Assembly (NCBI GenBank): GCA_002696035.1
Contig: NZQV01000010.1
Location: forward strand, 434,001-498,000
DNA length: 64,000 nucleotides
Direction: 5' to 3'
DNA from: Balneola sp.
GTDB taxonomy: Bacteria; Bacteroidota; Rhodothermia; Balneolales; Balneolaceae
Shown one piece after another: positions 34,188-42,719 of this stretch. The notes under the pieces were generated by a model, which did no database searches, was not told where the DNA came from, and saw only the letters and a list, made by a program, of their open reading frames with translations. The stretch's first letter is position 1; each line of letters starts with the position of its first letter. The position numbers and the translations under genes are program-made.

Positions 34188-35729
34188 TCAGAACGGAGCA
34201 TCCTCATCAGGGGCGGGATTGTGAGGAAGGGGAGCGGGACCTCCACTGTTTCCACCACCTTGGTTTGATCCGCCACCATTATTTCCGCCGTCTCCCATCA
34301 TAGGATTTTCGTTTTGGGCAGAAGTGAGGTTTTCAAAACGGGCATATTCTTTTACAAAATAGTGCATTCTGCTTCCTACAGGACCATTACGTTGCTTCCC
34401 AATGATCACTTCAGCAAGACCGTTGGTTGATTGTCCCTCGGGAGTAGTGGTAATTCCATAGTACTCAGGGCGATACAAAAACATCACAATATCGGCATCC
34501 TGCTCAATAGATCCCGATTCACGTAAGTCACTGAGTTGTGGCCGTTTGTCGCCACCGCGCTGTTCTACTGCACGCGAAAGCTGAGCCAAGGCAATTACAG
34601 GGACATCCAGTTCTTTGGCGAGGCCTTTCAGTCCACGAGAAATGGTAGCGATCTCCTGCTCACGGTTCCCGATATCTTTGGAATTCGCTTGCATCAACTG
34701 AAGGTAATCGATCACTATAAGGCCAATATCTTTTTCACTTTTAAGTCTTCGGCATTTGGTTCTGAGTTCCATCAAGCTGATGGCAGGCGTGTCATCAATA
34801 TAGATCTCTGCACTGAATAAACGACTGGCAGCATCAATAAGTCGGCGGAAGTCTTCGTCCTTCAACGTTCCTTTACGCGCCTCATCGGCCCGGACTCTCG
34901 CCTCCATGGTAAGTAAACGCTGAACAAGCGATTGATTAGACATCTCCAGGCTGAAAAGGGCAATACCTGTCCGTTTGTTTTCATCGGGATTCATTGCCGC
35001 ATTTCGAGCTGCGGTAAGCACGAACGCCGTTTTACCCATAGAAGGACGGGCTGCAATAATAATGAGGTCTCCTTTTTGCCATCCGGCGGTCATATCATCG
35101 ATAGCCAAGCCTGTAGGTACGCCTGTGATTCCCTGCTCTTGACCACGAAGGTCTTCCAGGTACGAAAGCGTATCCTTAAGCAGTTTCTCAACGGGAACAG
35201 CAGATGTTCGACTCTTTTGGTTGGATAGGTCAAAGATCCCTTGCTCGGCGTGATCCAGTACATCGTAAGCATCGGTAGTAGTGTCGTATGCTTCTTTGAT
35301 GGTATCATTACTCGTCAGGATCAGATTCCGTTTTATGGCTTTCTCGATGATGATCTGAGCATGATACTCAATATTGGCTGAGGAACTCACGGAACGTGTT
35401 AGATCAGAGAGGTACGTAGGGCCACCACAAACTTCCAGCAGATTGTTGTCCTTCAGTTCGTTCTCTACCGTAAGCAGATCCAGGGGATTATCGCGTTCAT
35501 ACAGATTCGTCAGTGTCTCAAAAATATGGCGATTGGCCGTTTTGTAGAAATCTTCCGGCTTCAGCATCTGTAGTGCAATAGTAGCGGCTCCATGTTCGAT
35601 GAGCATAGCTCCTAAAACAGCCTCTTCAACTTCAACGGCCTGGGGAGGTACACGCCCCGCTTTTTCCAGGGAATCAGAGTCATTACGCTGATACTTTTTA
35701 TTATAGGAAGAGCCGTTATTTTGAGCCAT
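34188..35729 (-). CDS. dnaB: Replicative DNA helicase DnaB
   Basis: ATG 35729 (MAQNNGSSYNKK) is preferred over an upstream in-frame start at 35774. The 513-residue hexameric helicase has the N-terminal domain (PQAVEVEEAVLGAML, about 28-135), then the RecA-like motor with Walker A ARPSMGKTAF, Walker B LIVIDYLQLM, and QLSRAVEQR. The C-terminal 40 residues are glycine and asparagine rich (GGNNGGGSNQGG), a low-complexity tail. No intein is visible. It unwinds DNA at the replication fork. Confidence 0.97.
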   Translation of the reverse strand: MAQNNGSSYNKKYQRNDSDSLEKAGRVPPQAVEVEEAVLGAMLIEHGAATIALQMLKPEDFYKTANRHIFETLTNLYERDNPLDLLTVENELKDNNLLEVCGGPTYLSDLTRSVSSSANIEYHAQIIIEKAIKRNLILTSNDTIKEAYDTTTDAYDVLDHAEQGIFDLSNQKSRTSAVPVEKLLKDTLSYLEDLRGQEQGITGVPTGLAIDDMTAGWQKGDLIIIAARPSMGKTAFVLTAARNAAMNPDENKRTGIALFSLEMSNQSLVQRLLTMEARVRADEARKGTLKDEDFRRLIDAASRLFSAEIYIDDTPAISLMELRTKCRRLKSEKDIGLIVIDYLQLMQANSKDIGNREQEIATISRGLKGLAKELDVPVIALAQLSRAVEQRGGDKRPQLSDLRESGSIEQDADIVMFLYRPEYYGITTTPEGQSTNGLAEVIIGKQRNGPVGSRMHYFVKEYARFENLTSAQNENPMMGDGGNNGGGSNQGGGNSGGPAPLPHNPAPDEDAPF

Positions 35730-35821
35730 AATTGAACGAAGAAGCCGATTGCTGATTGAAAAAGTGAATTTCAAAAATAGCTATAAATCAAACCAAATTG
35801 AGACTCTTTTTTGAACAAATT

Positions 35822-36364
35822 TTACACAACGTTATCCACGATCTTGGCAAAAACCTGAATGCTGAGGGGAAGCCCATTTTTGATCTCATAATCAATGAGC
35901 GTGCCTTCGTAGTTAAAACCTGCCTTGTTCAAAACCTTACTACTTGCCGAGTTCCCTACATTAACCCAGGCTTCAATACGATGCAGGTTCAACTGCCCAA
36001 ATCCGAATGCTAAAACAGCGGGAATCGATTCAGTCACGTATCCATTTCCCCAAAACTCGGGAAGCAGCCAAAAGCCAATTTCTCCCCGACGGTGTTCTTT
36101 TTTGATGTCATTCAAGCCAATAGCACCCACAAATTCTCCGGAATCCGTTTTTTCCATTGCCCACCAGGTCCCGGTTTCATTCTCCCGAAGCTGCAGGTAC
36201 CATTTCATTTGTTCCTTGGTTTCTTCCAGGGTAGAATAGCTGACTCCATAATGTTTTATCACCCTGGGATGGGAAAGGCCGTGATAAATATTTTCAAGGT
36301 CTTCATCCTGAATGGGGCGCATGCTAAGTCTTTGTGTTGTTAGTTCACTTACCGCCAAGCTCAT
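35822..36364 (-). CDS. GNAT acetyltransferase (RimJ/RimL-like)
   Basis: The 180-residue protein has the ribosomal-protein-type GNAT fold: LTTQRLSMRPIQDED, EFVGAIGLNDI, EIGFWLLPEFWGNGYVTESI (acetyl-CoA binding) and HRIEAWVNVGNSASSKVLNKAGF. It probably acetylates an N-terminal amine or an aminoglycoside-like substrate; the target is unknown. Its start overlaps the end of the uracil-DNA glycosylase gene by 20 bases, so the two are coupled. Confidence 0.93.
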   Translation of the reverse strand: MSLAVSELTTQRLSMRPIQDEDLENIYHGLSHPRVIKHYGVSYSTLEETKEQMKWYLQLRENETGTWWAMEKTDSGEFVGAIGLNDIKKEHRRGEIGFWLLPEFWGNGYVTESIPAVLAFGFGQLNLHRIEAWVNVGNSASSKVLNKAGFNYEGTLIDYEIKNGLPLSIQVFAKIVDNVV

Positions 36365-37169
36365 CGTAGCGTTTCCTTAATTTCTGGACATCTTCCCAGG
36401 TGGGTCGTTTATATTTTTGATTGTATAACAATGCCGCAGGATGATAAGTGACCATCAATTCCCGGCCGTGGAAAGAGTGAAATTGATTCCGCAGATCAGA
36501 CAGCGTTGTATCGGTTTCAAGTAATGTATTTCCGGAAACTTTGCCGACCGACAGGATTAATTTTGGATCGATAAGCTCAATTTGCCGCAACAGGTAGGGG
36601 AGACTTGCTGCAGCTTCCTCGGGTTTGGGGTCTCTGTTATTGGGCGGCCGGTGTTTGAGGATATTGGCTATATAAATGTCATTTCTTTGAAAGCCAATAG
36701 CGTCCATTATCTTATCCAACAACTGTCCGGCATCACCCACAAACGGTTCGCCTTGCTGATCTTCATTGTAGCCGGGCGCTTCCCCGATCACCATGAGGTC
36801 TGCTTGGGGATCACCTACGCCAAACACAAGGTTTGTGTCATCCAGGTCAGTGCGGAGTTCATCTGCATTTTTGCATAAGTCATGAAGTTCCTCCAAGGTG
36901 CTGCAAGCTGCAATTTTCTGCTCTGTGCTGAGCTCAGGCTCTTCTTTGGTCTCGGGTTGAACCGATTCTTGTTCTTTAGCTGCCGTTTCCTCATAACTTT
37001 CAGAAGGTTCTTGAACCTGATCCACTTCAGTATCTTGGGCTTTTTCGGATGATTGGGGTTCAGCCAGAGGTTGTTGCTTAGAAAAATTGACAGAAAAATC
37101 CCCATACATGTTTTGCTGTTGTTTAAGAAATCGTTCGGCTTTTGCTATCAGTTCTTTGGGATCAGGCAT
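36345..37169 (-). CDS. Family 4/5-like uracil-DNA glycosylase without iron-sulfur cysteines
   Basis: The 274-residue protein has a low-complexity acidic N-terminus (about 30-85, QPLAEPQSSE, KEEPELSTEQ) and a C-terminal uracil-DNA glycosylase domain with motif A GEAPGYNEDQQGEPFVG, KHRPPNNRDP and motif B TYHPAALL. Family 4 enzymes bind a [4Fe-4S] cluster by four Cys (an N-terminal CxxC, KCRPP, and CxPYL). Here the positions are occupied by other residues: no CxxC before LVFGVG, His163 in KHRPP and Ser179 in SLPYL. Cys89 and Cys99 exist but at unsuitable positions. The catalytic motifs remain, so it may be a cluster-free enzyme. Its product excises uracil from DNA. Confidence 0.85.
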   Translation of the reverse strand: MPDPKELIAKAERFLKQQQNMYGDFSVNFSKQQPLAEPQSSEKAQDTEVDQVQEPSESYEETAAKEQESVQPETKEEPELSTEQKIAACSTLEELHDLCKNADELRTDLDDTNLVFGVGDPQADLMVIGEAPGYNEDQQGEPFVGDAGQLLDKIMDAIGFQRNDIYIANILKHRPPNNRDPKPEEAAASLPYLLRQIELIDPKLILSVGKVSGNTLLETDTTLSDLRNQFHSFHGRELMVTYHPAALLYNQKYKRPTWEDVQKLRKRYDELGGK

Positions 37170-37279
37170 TGCAAAATCTTTTTGGTGAATATAAAATGAC
37201 TGGAACAGAATAATGGGAAAAAATTAGATGCTGCTAAAAAGATTTTAAGCTAAAATATGATGATTTAAGACTTAGCTCA

Positions 37280-37391
37280 CGGTCTGATGGCTCCCAGCCC
37301 ATATGACCGATGGTTGGACCTGGGCAACCAAGTCAACCTTTTCTATATCTAACATTCGAGCCTAATCCATCGATCAGACGGGTAATCCGTC
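37280..37391. other. Intergenic stem-loop cluster
   Basis: Within the 248-base gap 37170-37417 three stems are visible: CGGTC/GACCG (37280-37284 with 37305-37309), TGGTTG/CAACCA (37311-37316 with 37325-37330) and GACGG/CCGTC (37377-37381 with 37387-37391). No open frame, tRNA pattern or T tract was found. It may be a structured RNA on the minus-strand transcript, a repeat fragment, or chance. Confidence 0.3.
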
Positions 37392-37417
37392 AAATCAAGT
37401 ATCAGGTTGTGCTCACA

Positions 37418-37978
37418 CTAAGCTTTCCAAAGTTTTTCCAGCATTGCGTATAAGATGACACCTGCGGCTACGGAGACATTAAGGGAGTGTTTGTGACCGT
37501 ATTGAGGGATGGAAACAAACTCATCAACCAGGGGCAGTAGCTGATCTTCAATTCCAGATACTTCACTCCCCAATACAATACAGATCTTTTGATGCTTCCC
37601 GGCTTCAAAATCGGGGAGTTCGGTACTATTGTCGGTTTGCTCGAGACCAACGATGAAATAGCCTTCCTCTTTTAGTTCCTGAAGGACTTCTCTGGCATTT
37701 TCCTGATATCTCCAATTCACAAATTCCTCAGCTCCAATAGCTGTTTTGTTGATCTCGGGTCGGGGAGGAGTGGGGGTATAGCCGGATAGAATGATCTCAG
37801 AGATCCCAAATGCGTCGGCAGAGCGGAAAATTGAGCCCACATTATGCAAGCTTCGAATATTGGGAACCAGGATCTTGAGGGAACTCAGTTTTGAAGGAGC
37901 CGTCCTTGCCAGGTTTTCTTCCAGAATTTGTTTAGTAGAAAGTTTATTCAAAGGGTGATCAGGTGATTTTAATTTCAA
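37418..37978 (-). CDS. SpoU/TrmH-family RNA 2'-O-methyltransferase
   Basis: The 186-residue SPOUT methyltransferase shows the three family motifs: NIRSLHNVGSIFRSADAFG, KICIVLGSEVSGI and HSLNVSVAAGVILYAML, which form the knotted S-adenosylmethionine site. It lacks an N-terminal substrate-binding domain. Targets are tRNA or rRNA riboses; the specific site is unknown. It is transcribed toward the uracil-DNA glycosylase across the structured gap. Confidence 0.92.
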   Translation of the reverse strand: MKLKSPDHPLNKLSTKQILEENLARTAPSKLSSLKILVPNIRSLHNVGSIFRSADAFGISEIILSGYTPTPPRPEINKTAIGAEEFVNWRYQENAREVLQELKEEGYFIVGLEQTDNSTELPDFEAGKHQKICIVLGSEVSGIEDQLLPLVDEFVSIPQYGHKHSLNVSVAAGVILYAMLEKLWKA

Positions 37979-38030
37979 TCCAAAATAGGATTGTTAGGGG
38001 TTCATTTCATACAGTGATTTAAGGATTGGT

Positions 38031-39764
38031 TCACGCGCAATGCTCCAGGTAATCTTTAAGCCGGGATTCGCCATCCTGGTCGTCTTGTTTTTTGAGAGCT
38101 GCTTTGACGCCATCATGAACGGTATTAAAGAAACGATTTGATTTCACGAATGTGCTGATATCGGATTTTCGCAAGACGTCCCGAACGGGGCCAATCAAAC
38201 CAGAAATGTAGAGTTCAATTCCCTCTTTATTAAGGGTTTCGATGATCATCAGCAGGGAATCCATGGCAGAAACATCCAGGTCGCCAATGGTCGTACCGTC
38301 TATGATGACGTATTTGGGAGCATCAAGGCCATTTATGCTTTTGCTTAGAATGTAGTTTTTGAAGAATTCGGCATTCACAAAAGAGAAGGGGGCGTCAACC
38401 CGAAGAATCAGAACACCGGGAATAGCTTTGGCTTCAGAGAATCGCTTTTTGTTTTTAAAATCGCGGGTACCGGGCATAAGGCCTAATTCTGCCACTGTTG
38501 GTTTGCTCATCTTCAGAAGAATTGCCAGCACCGAAGTTACCAAACCAATGATGATCCCTTCCTGAATTCCGATCCCCAAAACACCTGCAAATGTAACGAA
38601 GGCTACGAAAGCATCGCGCCTTTTGGTCTGGATGAGAAAGCGAAGTTCCTTAATGTCAATCAAATTACTGACGGATACAACGATTATGGCTGCTAGCAGT
38701 GGTTGGGGTAAAATTTCAAAAAGGGGAGTCAGAAACAGGAGGGTAAAGAGGATCAGAATTCCTGCAAAAATATTATTGACAGAGGTTTCACAGCCTGACT
38801 GTTCTGCAATTGCGGATCGCGTAAAACTGGATGAAACCGGCAGAGACTGAAAGAAACTGCCTATCACATTGCTGCTTCCAATGGCAAGTAATTCTTGATT
38901 GGGATTAACGGTATATCCGTGCTTCCGGGCAAAGGATTTTGAAAGCGAAGCTATGGTCATGAACTGAATAAGTGCCAGCGTTATAGCATTGGGCGCAAGT
39001 TGTTTAAGCGTATCGTAATCAAGCGAATGGATAGCAAATTGTGGGAGTCCGATGGGGATGCTGCCTACTTGTTCGATTCCCCATTGCGACACACTTATAA
39101 AAGAAACCACAAGAATGGTGATGGCAACAAGGAGCACCGACTCCGGAAGTTTAGAATAAAAGCGTCGCATCAATACTAAGAAAAGAATAAAGAATATAGA
39201 CAGCCCAAGAGTGGGGTAGTGAATTTGGCTTAGCTGCTGCCCAACCTGATATAGGATCTCATGGATGTATTGGGTATTTGGGACTTCCACTTTAAGTAAT
39301 GTTCCAAGCTGGCTGGCTATAATAATTATAGGTGCAGCGATGGTAAATCCAGATATCACCGGCCGGGAGAATAAATTGAATACAAAACCCAGTTTAAAAA
39401 AGGCCATCAGGAGCTGAAAAATACCTGTCAGAAAAGCCGTCATTATCGCTAGGGTGACTTTATGGGTGATGTCATCTCCAGCCAAAAATCCCAAGCCTGC
39501 TGCAAGAATCAGCATATCAATGGCTACAGGACCGATGGAAATATGCCGCGAAGTACCCAACAACGGATAGATGAAAAGAGGGACGAGGCCGGCGTACAAT
39601 CCGTAGATGGGAGGCAAGCCTGCAATAACGGCATAGGCCATTCCCTGGGGTATCAATACAACCCCTACGGTAGAGCCCGAGACAAGGTCGGCCTTTAGCT
39701 TTTGGGTATCGTATTCTCTGAGGGTTTGAAGAATCGGTAAGTATTTAGTCAATAAATTCTTCAT
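38031..39764 (-). CDS. SulP-family anion transporter with STAS domain
   Basis: The 577-residue membrane protein has the SulP/SLC26 core (about 20-420) with GSTVGVVLIPQGMAYAVIAG and the signature region PRTR-like (SSSFTRSAIAEQSGC), and a C-terminal STAS domain (about 440-560, YVIIDGTTIGDLDVSAMD). Bacterial members carry sulfate, bicarbonate or dicarboxylates. It is six bases from the SLC13 gene upstream, so both are probably co-transcribed as an anion uptake pair. Confidence 0.93.
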   Translation of the reverse strand: MKNLLTKYLPILQTLREYDTQKLKADLVSGSTVGVVLIPQGMAYAVIAGLPPIYGLYAGLVPLFIYPLLGTSRHISIGPVAIDMLILAAGLGFLAGDDITHKVTLAIMTAFLTGIFQLLMAFFKLGFVFNLFSRPVISGFTIAAPIIIIASQLGTLLKVEVPNTQYIHEILYQVGQQLSQIHYPTLGLSIFFILFLVLMRRFYSKLPESVLLVAITILVVSFISVSQWGIEQVGSIPIGLPQFAIHSLDYDTLKQLAPNAITLALIQFMTIASLSKSFARKHGYTVNPNQELLAIGSSNVIGSFFQSLPVSSSFTRSAIAEQSGCETSVNNIFAGILILFTLLFLTPLFEILPQPLLAAIIVVSVSNLIDIKELRFLIQTKRRDAFVAFVTFAGVLGIGIQEGIIIGLVTSVLAILLKMSKPTVAELGLMPGTRDFKNKKRFSEAKAIPGVLILRVDAPFSFVNAEFFKNYILSKSINGLDAPKYVIIDGTTIGDLDVSAMDSLLMIIETLNKEGIELYISGLIGPVRDVLRKSDISTFVKSNRFFNTVHDGVKAALKKQDDQDGESRLKDYLEHCA

Positions 39765-39770
39765 AGTAAG

Positions 39771-41558
39771 TTAAAAGGGCCAAAAATAAGGAATTGAGAA
39801 GGTACCAATAATCCAGAATAAAATATTGAGCGGTGTACCAACTTTCAGAAAATCTATAAAAGTATATTGACCGGGACCAAAGATCATGGTGTTGGTTTGG
39901 TAACCGATGGGCGTCATAAAGCTTAAAGAAGCCGCAAGAGTAACCGCTACGAGCATAGGCGTAGGATCTACACCGATACTTGAAGCAGCTTCAATAGCTA
40001 TAGGTGCCAGTAAAACAGCTGTGGCGTTGTTTGAGATCACATTGGTCAACATCATAGATAAAAAGAAGAAGGCAGAAAGTACGGCCGTTGGTCCAAGTGA
40101 TTCCAGTTGTTGTATCAGCAATTCAACCAGTATTTCAGCCGCCCCGGTTTTTTGCATAGCTACTCCTAAAGGCAACACGCCTCCGAGTAAGAAAATGACT
40201 TTCCAGTTTATTGATTGATAGGCTTCTTCGTTTGAAATACATCCAGTCATGATCATCAAAATAACCCCGCAAATGGCAGAAGCTACAATGGGTAATATCC
40301 CAAGTGCTGCTAAGCCAACCACCCCGGCTATGATTCCAAGTGCAACAGGAATTTTGGATGTCTTGGAATCAGGGAGTTCGATTTCTGTGGCAAGTACAAA
40401 TTCTTCGGAAGTCTTGATGTCGTTCACACGTTCCTTTTTAGCATACAAAAGCAAGGAAGTTCCGCTTTGAAGGCGTATCTCGGACAAATGTTCTTGCTGT
40501 ACTTTTCCGCGCTGACGTATAGCTAAAACAATACCCTCATATTGATGATAGAGTTTGAGCTCGTCCATCTTTTTGCCTTCGTAGGTTGATTCAGGAGCAA
40601 TTACAGCCTCTACAAGTTGGGCATTTCCGAGCTCAAAGTCTTGGTCTTCCCATGTTTTGGTTGGTTTGATGATCACATCTTCGCGGTTCAACAATTTGTT
40701 GAGTTCCTTAACGCTGCCTCGAATTCTAAGTACATCATTGGCTTCAAGTTCGATGGATTCCCGATCGGTCTTGGAATTCATGTCGGTATCAAAAACTTCT
40801 ACAATATCCAGGTCAAGGTCCTGAATGAGTTTGGTGTTCTTGAGGGGCGTGCCTACGAAAGTAGAATTTGGTTCAAGTACGACATCGGTGAGATAGCTCT
40901 GCATGTCGAAGGTATCGGTGAGTGATTCATCCTTTCGTCGCTCAGGGATCATTTTCATCCCAACAGTAAAAATGTAGAGGAAGCCCGCTCCAAAAAAGAT
41001 GATGCCCACCGGAGCAAATTCAAACATCCCAAAACCTGCCAGATCGTTGTCCCGGGCAATGGAGTCAACGAGCAGGTTAGTGGAGGTCCCGATGAGTGTG
41101 CAAACTCCGCCAAACATGGCTGCGAACGACATCGGCATAAGAAGCTTGGAAGCACTCTCACCCAGATCTCGTGACAGGCTAATGATCACCGGAATAAATA
41201 TGGCAACAGCAGCCGTATTATTAATGAATGCTGAGATCACCCCAATAATACCCATAATTATAAATACTGCGAGGCGATAATTGAGTTTGCCGAGCTTGGA
41301 AAAATAGTCGCCTACTATATCCAGTGCGCCCGTTCTACGGAGTCCTTCACTTAAAATAAACATACAGGCTATAGTGACGGTAGCCGGATTGGAAAATCCT
41401 GAAAGTCCTTCTTCAGGAGTCAGGATGCCCGATACTACCAGAATAGCGAGGATAATAAGGGAGGTAATGTCGAATGGAATACGCTTGTTGACGAACAAAA
41501 TAATGGCCAACAGAATGAGAGCGTAAACAGACCAAATTTCTAAACCTATTCCCAGCAT
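39771..41558 (-). CDS. SLC13/DASS permease with two TrkA-C domains
   Basis: The 595-residue transporter has an N-terminal half of CitT/SLC13-type helices (NNTAAVAIFIPVIISLS, GGVCTLIGTSTNLLVD), then two RCK-C (TrkA-C) domains (about 210-295 and 310-385, ANDVLRIRGSVKELN and GTSLLLYAKKERV), then the second helical half (NVISNNATAVLLAPIAIEAA). This domain order is found in sodium/sulfate symporters. Together with SulP it suggests anion uptake such as sulfate, although dicarboxylates are possible. Confidence 0.92.
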   Translation of the reverse strand: MLGIGLEIWSVYALILLAIILFVNKRIPFDITSLIILAILVVSGILTPEEGLSGFSNPATVTIACMFILSEGLRRTGALDIVGDYFSKLGKLNYRLAVFIIMGIIGVISAFINNTAAVAIFIPVIISLSRDLGESASKLLMPMSFAAMFGGVCTLIGTSTNLLVDSIARDNDLAGFGMFEFAPVGIIFFGAGFLYIFTVGMKMIPERRKDESLTDTFDMQSYLTDVVLEPNSTFVGTPLKNTKLIQDLDLDIVEVFDTDMNSKTDRESIELEANDVLRIRGSVKELNKLLNREDVIIKPTKTWEDQDFELGNAQLVEAVIAPESTYEGKKMDELKLYHQYEGIVLAIRQRGKVQQEHLSEIRLQSGTSLLLYAKKERVNDIKTSEEFVLATEIELPDSKTSKIPVALGIIAGVVGLAALGILPIVASAICGVILMIMTGCISNEEAYQSINWKVIFLLGGVLPLGVAMQKTGAAEILVELLIQQLESLGPTAVLSAFFFLSMMLTNVISNNATAVLLAPIAIEAASSIGVDPTPMLVAVTLAASLSFMTPIGYQTNTMIFGPGQYTFIDFLKVGTPLNILFWIIGTFSIPYFWPF

Positions 41559-41705
41559 ATGGCTTTTATGAGACTATAGAATGACAGCTGAATATGTTAA
41601 GTATCATCATTTTATAAAAATGAAATAGGAAGAAAACGTTCAGTAAATCAACATGGAAATACAGGTAATAAGGTCTTATTTTAAAAGACAATTTAAATTT
41701 AATTA

Positions 41706-41740
41706 AAAAGCCATCTGCCGTTGGTAGATTGCTTTTTTTT
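41706..41740 (+). terminator. Terminator-like hairpin in the greA leader
   Basis: AAAAGC pairs with GCTTTT and, after one C-T mismatch, ATCTGCC pairs with GGTAGAT around a GTT loop; a run of eight T follows the stem base. It lies 31 bases before the greA ATG. Upstream, the nearest gene is on the minus strand and points away, so no plus-strand gene needs terminating here. It may attenuate greA. In E. coli, premature termination in the greA leader gives the GraL RNAs. Confidence 0.75.
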
Positions 41741-41771
41741 ATATGTAGAAACCGAACAAACGAAACGAATT

Positions 41772-42248
41772 ATGAGTAAAATTCAATATCTGACCCAAGA
41801 AGGTTTTGATAAGCTGGAAGCCGAATTAAAGGATCTTAAATCAAGAGGACGTAAAGAAATTGCTGAGGAGATCTCTGAAGCCCGTGCCAAAGGCGACTTG
41901 AGCGAAAATGCAGAGTATGATGCAGCCAAAGAGGCTCAGGGACATTTGGAAGATCGTATTACTAAGCTGGAAGATGCACTCGCAAATGCTCGTGTACTCG
42001 ATAAAAAGGATCTTGATCTTTCCAAAGTCCGGGTATTGACTACCGTGACCATCCTCAATAAAAAGATGGGAAAGGAAATGAAGTACACATTGGTTTCACC
42101 GAATGAAGCAGATTTTAAAGCCGGAAAGATCTCCGTTGAATCCCCGATCGGTCAGGCACTAATGGGACGCGAGATCGGTGAGTCTGTAGAAGTTGAAGTA
42201 CCCGCCGGAACGCTGGAACTGGAAGTTAAAAATATCGAGATCGATTGA
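41772..42248 (+). CDS. greA: Transcription elongation factor GreA
   Basis: ATG 41772 gives exactly the 158 residues of GreA; an in-frame start at 41721 lies within the hairpin and T tract and is rejected. The N-terminal coiled coil (residues about 1-75, with GDLSENAEYDAAKE holding the catalytic acidic tip) and the C-terminal domain (SPIGQALMGREIGESVEVEVP) are complete. GreA stimulates RNA cleavage by backtracked RNA polymerase. A Nudix gene follows 15 bases downstream. Confidence 0.97.
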   Translation: MSKIQYLTQEGFDKLEAELKDLKSRGRKEIAEEISEARAKGDLSENAEYDAAKEAQGHLEDRITKLEDALANARVLDKKDLDLSKVRVLTTVTILNKKMGKEMKYTLVSPNEADFKAGKISVESPIGQALMGREIGESVEVEVPAGTLELEVKNIEID

Positions 42249-42263
42249 TCTGCTGAGGCTTCC

Positions 42264-42719
42264 ATGAAAAAGCTAGTCGACGTTTATCCCTATAAGATCA
42301 AAAATGGAGTTCCGCTATTTTTGATCTTTAAGCGTTCTGCCAATAAGATCTATGCCAATCAATGGCGTATGGTAGGTGGAAAAGTGCAAGAAGGAGAATC
42401 ACGTTGGGAGACTGGTTTAAGGGAGTTGAAGGAAGAAACAGGTCTCACCCCGCTTAAATTCTGGACTATTCCGTCTGTAAATCAATTTTATGAGGCAAAG
42501 ACCGATTCGGTTCATACCATCCCCGCATTTGCTGCCCAAATTGATGCAGAGCAACAGATTGAACTGGATGATGAGCATACTGAATATAAATGGGTAGGAA
42601 TTGAAGGCATCGAGCCGTACATCCCCTGGCCCGAGCAACGGCGTTTAATGAAGCTGACGTATGATATTTTAACCGACCAATTTCTTCAGATCTTACCCGA
42701 GTGGCATATCGAAATTTAA
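42264..42719 (+). CDS. Nudix hydrolase
   Basis: The 151-residue protein has a complete Nudix box GGKVQEGESRWETGLRELKE followed by ETGL, with the metal-binding glutamates. The C-terminal part resembles dihydroneopterin-triphosphate or dATP pyrophosphohydrolases, but the substrate is not defined by sequence. Its end overlaps the barrel-protein gene by 19 bases. Confidence 0.9.
   Translation: MKKLVDVYPYKIKNGVPLFLIFKRSANKIYANQWRMVGGKVQEGESRWETGLRELKEETGLTPLKFWTIPSVNQFYEAKTDSVHTIPAFAAQIDAEQQIELDDEHTEYKWVGIEGIEPYIPWPEQRRLMKLTYDILTDQFLQILPEWHIEI

Noticed and set aside
37280-37345. Possible tRNA
   Set aside because: No seven-base acceptor stem, no T-loop consensus and no plausible anticodon arm could be arranged.
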